Below are positions 35,606-43,577 of a DNA stretch of 53,631 bases, one piece after another (the stretch's first letter is position 1; each line of letters opens with the position of its first letter). Made by a program: the position numbers and the translations under genes. The DNA comes from an uncultured Clostridia bacterium. GTDB taxonomy: Bacteria > Bacillota > Clostridia > Christensenellales > UBA3700. Location of the stretch: NCBI GenBank assembly GCA_947037025.1, contig CAMQSU010000008.1:1-53631 (forward strand), given 5' to 3'. The notes under the pieces are model-generated. The model ran no database searches. It had not been told where the DNA came from and saw only the letters and a program-made list of their open reading frames with translations.

Positions 35606-36030
35606 AAGAATTTAAACCTAATATAGTTGCTTTTTGTTGCAACTGGTGCAGTTATGCTGGTGCAGATCTTGCCGGATCTAGCAGACTTTCTTATCCTGCA
35701 GAGGTAAAGATTATTCGTGTGCCTTGTAGCGGTCGAGTTAATCCAATGTTTATCCTGAAGGCTTTTGAAAAAGGTGCTGATGGCGTTATTATTTGCGGTT
35801 GTCATCCGGGAGATTGTCACTATAATACTGGCAACTTCTATGCAAGACGTAGAATGGCATTGCTTTATAGCATGCTTGACTTTATGGGTATCGAAAAAGG
35901 TCGTACTCGTGTTGAATGGGTTTCGGCGGCGGAAGGTGCTAAGTTTGCTAACGTTATGAATAAGTTTACCAGTGATATCATAGAGTTAGGTGAGTGTGTG
36001 AAATTAGGAGATATAAGATGCAAGGACTAG
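35593..36030 (+). CDS. flxD: FlxD/MvhD-family iron-sulfur electron-transfer subunit
   Basis: 145 residues of the MvhD/FlpD family, which passes electrons from the dehydrogenase module to HdrA through a [2Fe-2S] cluster. Typical features: FCCNWCSYAGADLAG at the start, RVPCSGRVNP, and GVIICGCHPGDCHYNTGN. The start overlaps the hdrA end; GGAGG (35578-35582) serves it. In methanogens MvhD partners with a hydrogenase; here no hydrogenase subunits are present, and the genes that follow are the Flx subunits of Desulfovibrio-type NADH-linked complexes. Confidence 0.88.
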   Translation: MQEVKEFKPNIVAFCCNWCSYAGADLAGSSRLSYPAEVKIIRVPCSGRVNPMFILKAFEKGADGVIICGCHPGDCHYNTGNFYARRRMALLYSMLDFMGIEKGRTRVEWVSAAEGAKFANVMNKFTSDIIELGECVKLGDIRCKD

Positions 36031-37001
36031 AGAAGAAAATAAAAGATAGAGCTAGCGAGCTTTTGCAGTCTGGCGCAGTCGATGGCATCATCGGTTGGGA
36101 AAAAGGTCAGTTTGAATATGATCCAACGCCTGCTGTTTTCACTAAAGAAACTGGCTTAGATAATCTATGTTATAACAATTTTTGCGGTGCTAACCTTAGC
36201 AAGTACTTAGTCGGCAAAATTACTTCAGATAAAAAGTTTGCAGTGCTACTAAAGCCTTGCGATACTTACAGCATGAATCAGCTGATTACGGAGCATAGAG
36301 TTAATCGTAGCAATATTTATATTATTGGTATTGGTTGCAACGGTCACCTAAATGTGGAGAAAATCAAGGCGCAAGGAATCAGCGGTATCACTGCTGTTAG
36401 TGCGTCAGATGATCATGTTAATATTAGCACAATATACGGTGATAGCAAGCTAGCAAAGAAGGAAATTTTGCTAGGTAAATGCGAAGTATGTAGAGGCAAT
36501 GTTCATGTGATTTTTGATGAACTTATTGGCGAGGAATTGCAAACTCCAAAACCTGATGATAGATTTGAGATGGTTGCAAAGCTAGAGGCAATGACTGCTG
36601 AGGAGCGGTTTAAGTTTTGGCAGGGAGAGTTATCTCGCTGCATTAGATGTAACGCTTGTCGCAACGCTTGCCCTGCTTGTACTTGTAGAGTTTGCGTGTT
36701 TGATAATGGTAGAAGTGGCATTGAGGCTAAAGCAAATGCAAGCGAGTTTGAGGAGCAAATGTTCCACATTATAAGAGCTTTCCATGTAGCGGCTAGATGT
36801 ACTGATTGCGGCGAATGCTCTAGAGTTTGTCCAGAAAATATACCTCTACACTTGCTTAACCGCAAGTATGTAAAAGATATCAATGAGTTTTACGGTGACT
36901 ATCAAGCAGGCGATATTGCAGAGCAGAGAAATCCGCTAGTAAATTTCGGAGACGATGATATAGAGCCTACTACCGTCAGCGATAAAGGGGGCCAAAAATG
37001 A
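36018..37001 (+). CDS. flxC: FlxC-like iron-sulfur subunit
   Basis: 327 residues. The N-terminal part (GWEKGQFEYDPTPAVFT; LLKPCDTYSMNQLI) resembles F420-hydrogenase/dehydrogenase beta-type proteins. Cysteine groups follow: GKCEVCRGN, a ferredoxin pair CIRCNACRNACPACTCRVC, and CTDCGECSRVCP, implying at least two [4Fe-4S] clusters. I start at ATG 36018 with TAGGAGA just upstream instead of GTG 35994. The stop overlaps flxB in ATGA. In Desulfovibrio, FlxABCD-HdrABC oxidises NADH; this is the matching small Fe-S subunit. Confidence 0.82.
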   Translation: MQGLEKKIKDRASELLQSGAVDGIIGWEKGQFEYDPTPAVFTKETGLDNLCYNNFCGANLSKYLVGKITSDKKFAVLLKPCDTYSMNQLITEHRVNRSNIYIIGIGCNGHLNVEKIKAQGISGITAVSASDDHVNISTIYGDSKLAKKEILLGKCEVCRGNVHVIFDELIGEELQTPKPDDRFEMVAKLEAMTAEERFKFWQGELSRCIRCNACRNACPACTCRVCVFDNGRSGIEAKANASEFEEQMFHIIRAFHVAARCTDCGECSRVCPENIPLHLLNRKYVKDINEFYGDYQAGDIAEQRNPLVNFGDDDIEPTTVSDKGGQK

Positions 37002-38023
37002 AAAAAATAGCTTTAGCTAAAATTGATTCTTTGCTAGAGGCGATATCAAAAGATATGAACCTGTTCGCGCCAGTAGATAACAAAAGCACTGTTAATTATG
37101 CAGAGTGGAAGTCGGGTGATGTAGCGGTATTTGATAAAATGACTGTTAGAAGTGCAAAGGACGCATTTTTCCCTCAATGTGAAAATATGTCTAAGTTTTC
37201 TCGTGATCAAGATAATAAAATCATTATTGACAAACTAGAAACTTGCGATAAAGACTTTGTTGTTATGGGCGTTCGCGGCTGTGACATTAAGGCAATTGCA
37301 GTGCTTGATAAAGTGTTTTTATCTGAGCCAGTAGATACTTTCTATGCGGCAAGACGTGATCATAGTATACTAATATCTCTTAGCTGCTCAAAGCCTGAAG
37401 AAACATGTTTCTGTACAACTTTCGGCATTGATCCAGCGCAGCCAAAAGGCGATGTTGAGATGTATATTGTAAGTGATTATGCGTACTTTAATACAGTTAC
37501 AGCAAAAGGCGAAAAGCTTATTAGCAGTTTAAACAATTTGCTAGAAAATGCTAAAGATAGTGATATTGATAGTGCAAAAGTGGCAACTCGCGACATAATG
37601 TGCAAGCTTCCGCTACATGATGTTACGACTGATGGTTGGGGCGCGGGAGTGCTTGAGGAAATGTTTAACCGCCCAGAGTGGGAACAATTATCTAGCAGCT
37701 GTATCGGTTGCGGAACTTGTACATATGTATGCCCAACTTGCCAGTGCTATGATATAAGAGATTATAACGGCAGCAATGGAGTAACAAGATATCGTTGTTG
37801 GGACTCTTGCATGAAAAGCGACTTCACTATGATGGCGCACGGCAACAACCGTACTACTCAATTGCAAAGATTCCGTCAAAGGTTTATGCACAAACTTGTG
37901 TATTCTCCTGCAAATAATGACGGAGAATTCTCATGTGTCGGCTGTGGTCGTTGCGTTGCTAAATGTCCAGTATCTATGAATATTGTTAAGGTAATCAAGA
38001 CTATGGGAGGTGAAAAGTTATGA
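36998..38023 (+). CDS. flxB: FlxB-like iron-sulfur subunit (sulfhydrogenase beta/AsrA-like)
   Basis: 341 residues. The N-terminal two thirds match the sulfhydrogenase beta/anaerobic sulfite reductase A family (VMGVRGCDIKAIAVLDKVFL; SCSKPEETCFCTTFG). The C-terminal third has two [4Fe-4S] motifs, CIGCGTCTYVCPTCQC and CVGCGRCVAKCP. It overlaps both neighbours by 4 nt, so flxC, flxB and flxA are translationally coupled and presumably equimolar. Electrons from the flavin subunit FlxA would pass through it toward FlxC/FlxD and HdrA. Confidence 0.85.
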   Translation: MKKIALAKIDSLLEAISKDMNLFAPVDNKSTVNYAEWKSGDVAVFDKMTVRSAKDAFFPQCENMSKFSRDQDNKIIIDKLETCDKDFVVMGVRGCDIKAIAVLDKVFLSEPVDTFYAARRDHSILISLSCSKPEETCFCTTFGIDPAQPKGDVEMYIVSDYAYFNTVTAKGEKLISSLNNLLENAKDSDIDSAKVATRDIMCKLPLHDVTTDGWGAGVLEEMFNRPEWEQLSSSCIGCGTCTYVCPTCQCYDIRDYNGSNGVTRYRCWDSCMKSDFTMMAHGNNRTTQLQRFRQRFMHKLVYSPANNDGEFSCVGCGRCVAKCPVSMNIVKVIKTMGGEKL

Positions 38024-38868
38024 GTAATAATGCAAATATCGCTCAAGAGGCTTTAATACCTCACGTAGCAAAAATAATAAATGTTCGCAGTCAAACTCAC
38101 GATGTAAAAACTTTTGCAGTAGTTAGCAGCGATGATGGCGGAGTAATGTTCGACCATATGCCAGGTCAGTGTGCAATGGTTTCAATCCCCGGAGTAGGAG
38201 AGGCTATGTTCTCAATAACTTCTTCTCCTACTAACACTAAATTCAAAGAATTTTCTGTTAAAAGATGCGGGATTTTAACTGAAGTTATGCACTCGCTTGT
38301 GGAAGGTGACGAGATTACTGTCAGAGGCCCTTACGGAAAACAGTTTCCAGTCGAGACGGAATTTAAGGGCGAAAACCTTTTATTCATCGCTGGTGGTATT
38401 GGTATAGCGCCGCTTAGGTCTGTCATAAATTATGTTAGAAGTAATCGCGATAACTACGGCGTTGTTGATGTTCTCTACGGTGCTAGAAGCTCTAGCGACC
38501 TTGTAGAATATGAAGAAATGTCTAAAGAGTGGGCGAGCGATAAAGACTTTAATGTGCATATTACTATTGATCGTGCAGAGGACGGTTGGGAAGGGAATGT
38601 AGGTTTTGTTCCTACTTACCTAAAGGAACTTGCCTTTGATAATAATCGTACCGCTGTAATTTGCGGACCTCCAATAATGATTAAATTTGTTCTTGGTGGA
38701 CTTATCGAAATGGGCTTTGCTAAAACTCAAGTTTATACTACTCTTGAGCTTAAGATGAAGTGCGGTATTGGTAAGTGCGGTCGTTGTAATATCGGATCTA
38801 AGTATGTTTGTAAAGATGGTCCAGTATTCAGGTGCGACGAGATTGACGAGTTGCCTAACGAGTATTGA
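38020..38868 (+). CDS. flxA: FlxA-like FAD/NAD(P)H-binding oxidoreductase
   Basis: 282 residues of the ferredoxin-NADP reductase superfamily (AsrB/HydG/PyrK type). The FAD part has MFSITSSPTN and VKRCGILTEVMH, the nucleotide-binding glycine loop is FIAGGIGIAPLRSV, CGPP follows, and the C-terminal [2Fe-2S] site is CGIGKCGRCNIG with a further Cys in KYVC. This is the expected entry point for NADH into the Flx-Hdr complex. It is followed by the only sizeable gap in the operon (108 nt), which contains a hairpin. Confidence 0.9.
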   Translation: MSNNANIAQEALIPHVAKIINVRSQTHDVKTFAVVSSDDGGVMFDHMPGQCAMVSIPGVGEAMFSITSSPTNTKFKEFSVKRCGILTEVMHSLVEGDEITVRGPYGKQFPVETEFKGENLLFIAGGIGIAPLRSVINYVRSNRDNYGVVDVLYGARSSSDLVEYEEMSKEWASDKDFNVHITIDRAEDGWEGNVGFVPTYLKELAFDNNRTAVICGPPIMIKFVLGGLIEMGFAKTQVYTTLELKMKCGIGKCGRCNIGSKYVCKDGPVFRCDEIDELPNEY

Positions 38869-38912
38869 TAAATTTATCAGTTGCTTTAGGCACATGACAT
38901 ACATAATAGCTA

Positions 38913-38944
38913 CGATTATCTGCGATAAATACTGCAGATGATCG
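38913..38944 (+). other. Intra-operon hairpin between flxA and frdB
   Basis: CGATTATCTGC (38913-38923) pairs with GCAGATGATCG (38934-38944) with one U-G pair and a 10-nt loop. There is no T-run. Its place divides the operon into an upstream mdh-hdr-flx part and a downstream frd-fum part. Confidence 0.65.
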
Positions 38945-38976
38945 GGATACATGATTTAATAAATGAGGAAAAAATA

Positions 38977-39654
38977 ATGAAAGAGATGGTAAATATTTAC
39001 GTGATGGGTAAATTATATAGCGTTCCAGTAGGTCTAACTATTATGAATGCTATGGAGTTTGCAGGTTACAAACACATTCGTGGTTGCGGATGCCGTGCAG
39101 GGTTCTGCGGTGCATGTGCAGTTGTATATAGAATTAAAGGGGATAATGAACTCCGTTTCGCTCTAGCTTGCCAAACTGCTGTTGAGGAAAATATGTATAT
39201 CGCAAGTATACCTTTCTTTCCTACTCAAAAGGCGCAATACGATATTAAAGATATTAAGCCTACCGAGCAGATTATGATGCAGCTTTACCCAGAAATTTAT
39301 AGCTGTATCGGTTGCAATGCTTGTACTAAGGCTTGCCCTCAAAACTTGAAAGTTATGCAATATGTCGCTCAAGCTCAACGTGCTGATTACGCTGCTTGTG
39401 CGGAGGAATCTTTTGACTGTGTAGCTTGCGGAATGTGTTCTAACAGATGCCCTGCTGGCATATCTCATCCACTTGTTGCTCTGCTTGCAAGGCGACTTAA
39501 TGGAAAGTATATCATGCCAAAGAGCGCGCATTTAGAAGATAGAGCTAACGCTATTGCAAAGGGCGATTTTATTGATGCACTTGAGGCTATTGCCGGCAAG
39601 TCTATTGATCAAATTACTGAGCTGTACAATCATCGTGAGATTGAGAAGAAATAA
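38977..39654 (+). CDS. frdB: Fumarate reductase iron-sulfur subunit, soluble (TfrB/FrdB-like)
   Basis: 225 residues from ATG 38977 (TGAGGA 10 nt before); an in-frame ATG at 38938 lies inside the hairpin. A plant-type [2Fe-2S] ferredoxin domain comes first (RGCGCRAGFCGAC, later ACQ), then an alpha-helical ferredoxin with CIGCNACTKACP and CVACGMCSNRCP. The order is that of SdhB/FrdB and of the first half of methanogen TfrB, but the TfrB C-terminal CCG (HdrD-like) domain is missing; HdrB encoded upstream could supply it in trans. The third cluster's cysteines are of the 4Fe type in both motifs, unlike the 3Fe site of classical SdhB. Confidence 0.85.
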   Translation: MKEMVNIYVMGKLYSVPVGLTIMNAMEFAGYKHIRGCGCRAGFCGACAVVYRIKGDNELRFALACQTAVEENMYIASIPFFPTQKAQYDIKDIKPTEQIMMQLYPEIYSCIGCNACTKACPQNLKVMQYVAQAQRADYAACAEESFDCVACGMCSNRCPAGISHPLVALLARRLNGKYIMPKSAHLEDRANAIAKGDFIDALEAIAGKSIDQITELYNHREIEKK

Positions 39655-39665
39655 GGAGGAAGAGT

Positions 39666-41294
39666 ATGAAAAGCATTATTTATTCACAAAAAATGAAAGA
39701 CTCAATGGTTAATGTTGAGGCAACTCGTAAATCTCGTATCGGAGCCGACCCAGTCCGCTTCAATGCGAAAGAGAAAGAAGAATTACTTGCTACTTACCAT
39801 CCTGACTTTAGAGAGCAAGCCTTTTCAACACTAGAAGTTGGTGCTAATAAGGGCGGAAAAGTCCCTACTGAGCTACATGATTTACTGCAAGGTAAGAGCC
39901 GTATGTTAGGACAAAAAATCAATTTGAAGGATGTTAAATATTCATCAGATGTGCTTGTTATTGGTGGAGGTGGCTCAGGTGCAAGTTGTGCGCTAGAGGC
40001 TTTTGCAGCAGGTTGCAAAGTTACAATGGTCACTAAACTTCGTATAGGCGACGCTAATACAATGATGGCAGAGGGTGGAATTCAGGCAGCTGATAAGGAA
40101 AATGACAGCCCTGCAACTCATTACCTTGACGCTTTTGGTGGCGGTCACTTTACTAATAAACCAGAACTTCTTAAAATGCTAGTTGCCGATGCACCAGGTG
40201 CATTGCAATGGCTGAATGATTTAGGCGTTATGTTTGATAAGGATGAGAATGGCGTTATGGCAACTACTGCTGGTGGCGGTACTTCTCGTAACAGAATGCA
40301 TGCATGTGCGGACTATTCTGGCGCGGAAATTATGCGTGTACTTCGTGATGAAGTTTGGAATGACGGCATTGAAGTTGTTGAGTTTAACTCAGCAATAGAG
40401 ATATTGCTTGATGAGAAAGGGAATGCAGCGGGCGCCGTGCTTATGAATATGGAAACGGGCGAGCTAACTATCGCGAAAGCTAAGTGTGTTGTATTATGCA
40501 CGGGCGGTGCGGGACGTATTCATTATCAAGATTTTCCTACTACTAATCACTATGGCGCAACTGCTGACGGTCTTGTTATGGCATACCGCGCTGGTGCAGA
40601 ACTTCGTGATGCTGATGCTATTCAATATCACCCAACAGGCGTTGCTTTTCCAGCACAAATGTTAGGCGCACTTGTTACGGAAAAAGTTAGATCATTAGGC
40701 GCTATGCTTGTCAATGTTGACGGCGAAGCGTTTATGAATCCGCTAGAGTGTCGTGATATAACATCGGCATCAATTATTCGTGAGTGTTCTGATAGAAAGA
40801 AGGGTGTTGAAACGCCGCTAGGCAAGGCAGTTTGGCTTGACTCTCCAATGATTGATATGATTCACGGCGAGGGAACGCTACTTAAAAAGCTTCCGGGAAT
40901 GCTAAGAATGTATCAAAAGATGGGCATTGATATGCGTGAAGATCCTATTCTGATTTACCCAACTCTACATTATCAAAATGGTGGTGTTGATGTAAATGCT
41001 GATAGCATGACTACAACGGTTAACAATTTATATGTTGCCGGCGAGGCGGCAGGCGGCGTTCATGGTAGAAACAGACTTATGGGTAATTCATTATTAGACG
41101 TAATCGTTTTTGGTAGAAATGCCGGTAAGTGTGCAGCAGCACAAGCTAAAAAGACTGAAATGCCTACTAAACTTAATATGGATCATGTTAAGAAGTTTGA
41201 CGCAGAAGTTAAAGAAGCGGGAGTTAAGTATAATGCTAAATCTCCAATGTTGCTACCTGACTATACTGACATAAAGTATAAAGGAATTTTATAA
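39666..41294 (+). CDS. frdA: Fumarate reductase flavoprotein subunit, soluble, noncovalent FAD
   Basis: 542 residues of the SdhA/FrdA/NadB family. A 75-residue N-terminal extension precedes the FAD loop VLVIGGGGSGASCALEA. The FAD contact GDANTMMAEGGI has Asn131 where membrane SdhA/FrdA carry the histidine that binds FAD covalently, so FAD should be noncovalent. Active-site residues are present: HPTG (His322), VRSLG with Arg342 as proton donor, HYQNGG (His435) and GRNRLMGNSLL. No sdhC/D-type anchor gene exists in the operon, so the enzyme should be cytoplasmic. L-aspartate oxidase was considered and rejected because the partner is an Fe-S subunit and nadA/nadC are absent. AAGGAGGA precedes the ATG. 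Confidence 0.9.
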   Translation: MKSIIYSQKMKDSMVNVEATRKSRIGADPVRFNAKEKEELLATYHPDFREQAFSTLEVGANKGGKVPTELHDLLQGKSRMLGQKINLKDVKYSSDVLVIGGGGSGASCALEAFAAGCKVTMVTKLRIGDANTMMAEGGIQAADKENDSPATHYLDAFGGGHFTNKPELLKMLVADAPGALQWLNDLGVMFDKDENGVMATTAGGGTSRNRMHACADYSGAEIMRVLRDEVWNDGIEVVEFNSAIEILLDEKGNAAGAVLMNMETGELTIAKAKCVVLCTGGAGRIHYQDFPTTNHYGATADGLVMAYRAGAELRDADAIQYHPTGVAFPAQMLGALVTEKVRSLGAMLVNVDGEAFMNPLECRDITSASIIRECSDRKKGVETPLGKAVWLDSPMIDMIHGEGTLLKKLPGMLRMYQKMGIDMREDPILIYPTLHYQNGGVDVNADSMTTTVNNLYVAGEAAGGVHGRNRLMGNSLLDVIVFGRNAGKCAAAQAKKTEMPTKLNMDHVKKFDAEVKEAGVKYNAKSPMLLPDYTDIKYKGIL

Positions 41295-41295
41295 T

Positions 41296-42138
41296 ATGAG
41301 AGAGCTTAATGTATTAAAAATTACTAGCGCACTAAAGGAAATGGCAATATCTATTAATCATGAATTATCAAGTGATATGGTAACACTTATCCACAATGCG
41401 CATGATAAGGAGAAGTCTCCGCTAGGTAAGCAAATTTTAGGTCAATTAGTGGATAATATGGCAATCGCTAAAGCTGAAATGATACCAGTTTGTCAAGATA
41501 CTGGCATGGCTGTTATATTTATTGAAGTCGGTCAAGATGTTCACTTTGTTGGTGGAAATATTGAGGACGCTATCAATCAGGGGATCCGTGAAGGTTACGC
41601 TGATGGATACCTTAGAAAGTCAGTTGTTGGCGACCCAATTATTCGTGAGAACACTCGTGATAATACTCCTGCTGTTATACATTATAGTATAGTGGCTGGA
41701 GATAAAGTCAAAATCACTCTATCTCCAAAAGGCTTCGGCAGCGAGAATATGAGCAAAGTGTTTATGCTTAAACCATCTCAAGGAATTGAGGGTGTTAAGG
41801 AAGCGGTTCTTGCAGCAGTTGCAGAGGCAGGCCCTAACGCTTGCCCTCCTATGGTTGTGGGTGTTGGCATTGGCGGAACTTTTGAAAAGTGCGCTATTCT
41901 TGCAAAAAAAGCTTTAACTCGTAATGCATTATCACAGTCGGATATTCCGTATGTGGCAGAGCTGGAAGTGGAGTTATTAGACAAGATTAATAAGCTAGGT
42001 ATCGGGCCTGCAGGTCTTGGTGGTAGAATGACAGCGCTTGCTGTTAATGTAGAAACTTACGCTACTCATATTGCAGGACTTCCAGTCGGCATCAATATTT
42101 GTTGCCACGTTAATAGACATATCTCTCGCGAGATATAA
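41296..42138 (+). CDS. fumA: Class I fumarate hydratase, alpha subunit
   Basis: 280 residues of the iron-sulfur (class I) fumarase/tartrate dehydratase alpha family. Cluster cysteines are visible in VCQDTGMA, NACPPMVVG and KCAIL/NICCHV regions, along with GIREGYADGYLRKS and KGFGSENMS. It converts malate to fumarate reversibly and is oxygen-sensitive through its [4Fe-4S] cluster. It starts two bases after frdA. The two-gene format (alpha and beta apart) is usual in clostridia and archaea. In this operon it bridges malate dehydrogenase and fumarate reductase. Confidence 0.95.
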   Translation: MRELNVLKITSALKEMAISINHELSSDMVTLIHNAHDKEKSPLGKQILGQLVDNMAIAKAEMIPVCQDTGMAVIFIEVGQDVHFVGGNIEDAINQGIREGYADGYLRKSVVGDPIIRENTRDNTPAVIHYSIVAGDKVKITLSPKGFGSENMSKVFMLKPSQGIEGVKEAVLAAVAEAGPNACPPMVVGVGIGGTFEKCAILAKKALTRNALSQSDIPYVAELEVELLDKINKLGIGPAGLGGRMTALAVNVETYATHIAGLPVGINICCHVNRHISREI

Positions 42139-42150
42139 TAGGAGGGGATT

Positions 42151-42705
42151 ATGGATATTAAGTTAAATACACCTATCACGATAGCGGATACTGCTAAGCT
42201 TACTGCTGGCGATTATGTTTATCTATCAGGTACAATCTATACTGCTCGTGATGCAGCACATAAAAGAATGAGTGATACTCTTGATGCGGGCGGAAGCTTG
42301 CCGCTAGATATCAATGGAAAAATCCTTTATTACTTAGGACCTACTCCAGCTCGTCCGGGCAAAGTCATCGGCTCTGCCGGCCCTACTACTGCTAGTCGTA
42401 TGGATAAATATGCACCACGTCTACTTGACATGGGTCAAATTGGAATGATTGCAAAAGGCAAAAGAACTCAACCAGTTATAGATGCGATAGTTAGAAACGG
42501 TGCAGTTTATTTTGCATCAGTTGGCGGTGCAGGTGCGTTGCTTTCTAAGTGCATTACTTCATCTGAAATCGTTGCATATGAGGACTTAGGAACTGAGGCA
42601 ATAAGGAAGTTGCAAGTCAAAGATTTACCAGTTATTGTTGTTATAGATAGCAAAGGAAATAACCTATACGAAACAGCGATAAAAGAGTGGAAAATAGAGG
42701 ACTAA
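42151..42705 (+). CDS. fumB: Class I fumarate hydratase, beta subunit
   Basis: 184 residues, the C-terminal half of class I fumarase. Motifs: DYVYLSGTIYTARDAAHKRM, YYLGPTPARPGKVIGSAGPTTASRMD, KGKRTQPV and FASVGGAGALLSKCI. GGAGGGG precedes the ATG, 12 nt after fumA. It is the last gene of the operon, followed by a terminator at 42777. Confidence 0.95.
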   Translation: MDIKLNTPITIADTAKLTAGDYVYLSGTIYTARDAAHKRMSDTLDAGGSLPLDINGKILYYLGPTPARPGKVIGSAGPTTASRMDKYAPRLLDMGQIGMIAKGKRTQPVIDAIVRNGAVYFASVGGAGALLSKCITSSEIVAYEDLGTEAIRKLQVKDLPVIVVIDSKGNNLYETAIKEWKIED

Positions 42706-42776
42706 TTTTAGGATAATTTTATTGTTAATTTTAATTGATAAAACAATTAAAAAAATTATAAAAAGAACATAAAAAA

Positions 42777-42802
42777 CCTCCCTTATAAAGGGAGGCTTTT
42801 TT
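42777..42802. terminator. Operon terminator after fumB
   Basis: CCTCCCTT (42777-42784) pairs with AAGGGAGG (42788-42795) over an ATA loop, flanked by an A-run before and a T-run after, so it also suits the convergent XRE gene. Confidence 0.9.
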
Positions 42803-42828
42803 ATTTACAAATACAAGTTTTTTTTATA

Positions 42829-43275
42829 TTATTTAACATTAGATAAGCCGAATAAATATTCTACCGAACACTCAAATAATATTGACATTGTAATAACAAT
42901 TTCCGTTTGTGGAATATTGCCACTTGTCAACCAATTTTTGAATCTGCTAGAATGAAAACCGCAAGCCTTACCAACAGCATATTTTGATATGTCTTTTTCT
43001 ATTAATAGTTCTTGTAGTCTTATAGCAATAGTTGTTGGGGTGTCACTGCGATTGATAGTTTTATCATCTGAAAGTCCTAAGATATAATCAATTGAACAGT
43101 TAAAATAGCTAGAGAGTTTTATCAAGTTTTGCAATTTAGGTAATGCGCTTTTTCCTAGCCAGTCGGAAATAGTAGTTTCTGGACAGGTGCTTTCTCTTGC
43201 AAGTATTGCAGGTGTTAAATTGTTTACGATAATTAATTCTTTTATAGAATTGACAAATTTCGACATATTCTCCAT
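42829..43275 (-). CDS. XRE-family regulator with two HTH domains
   Basis: 148 residues containing two consecutive XRE-like helix-turn-helix domains: residues 8-65 (ILARESTCPETTISDWLGK...YFNCSIDYILGLSD) and 82-145 (ISKYAVGKACGFHSSRFKNWL...LFECSVEYLFGLSN). The second half repeats the first, including the C-terminal SxxYLFGLS turn, pointing to internal duplication. There is no effector or protease domain. AGAGGTG precedes the ATG. It is divergent from the 58-codon ORF at 43401 across 125 bp, the usual arrangement for a self-regulating pair. Confidence 0.85.
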   Translation of the reverse strand: MENMSKFVNSIKELIIVNNLTPAILARESTCPETTISDWLGKSALPKLQNLIKLSSYFNCSIDYILGLSDDKTINRSDTPTTIAIRLQELLIEKDISKYAVGKACGFHSSRFKNWLTSGNIPQTEIVITMSILFECSVEYLFGLSNVK

Positions 43276-43321
43276 AAATAATTCACCTCTTATTTTTAAT
43301 TATGCAAGAAAGTAGTCAATT

Positions 43322-43350
43322 TTGCTTGCAACTACGGCACTATCTAATAT
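43322..43350 (+). promoter_or_regulatory. Possible promoter for the 58-codon ORF
   Basis: TTGCTT (43322-43327), 17-bp spacer, TAATAT (43345-43350). Confidence 0.45.
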
Positions 43351-43400
43351 ATAATTAATATGTTGCAGCATACAATAATAAATACTAAAGGGGATACATT

Positions 43401-43577
43401 ATGGAAAAAGATTTCATTTATTTGGTGGGTGAGGCATTGAGTTTAGAGCTTGATGAGATGGACAAGGTTGAGTATTTGACTGGTAATGACGGAGATCAAA
43501 CAGCATTTAGATTGAAAATGCTTAGCGGTGATAAGTGGACAGTTTCAATTGCTAAAGAAAAGCAGCATAGTCATTAA
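43401..43577 (+). CDS. Small acidic protein of unknown function
   Basis: 58 residues, MEKDFIYLVGEALSLELDEM to the end ...AKEKQHSH. It starts at ATG 43401 with AAAGGGG 7 nt upstream. Predicted fold is one helix (residues 6-25) followed by two or three strands (TAFRLKML, KWTVSIAK). No membrane span or known motif. It lies opposite the double-HTH XRE regulator and before the Fic repeat region. It could be the regulator's partner or target, but I do not recognise the family. Confidence 0.6.
   Translation: MEKDFIYLVGEALSLELDEMDKVEYLTGNDGDQTAFRLKMLSGDKWTVSIAKEKQHSH

Noticed and set aside
36998..38868. Anaerobic sulfite reductase AsrAB or sulfhydrogenase beta/gamma
   Set aside because: The two proteins belong to those families by sequence, but no AsrC sirohaem subunit and no NiFe hydrogenase genes are present, and the flxD-hdrA neighbours define the Flx form.
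39666..41294. L-aspartate oxidase (nadB)
   Set aside because: It has an adjacent Fe-S partner subunit and fumarase genes, and no nadA or nadC.
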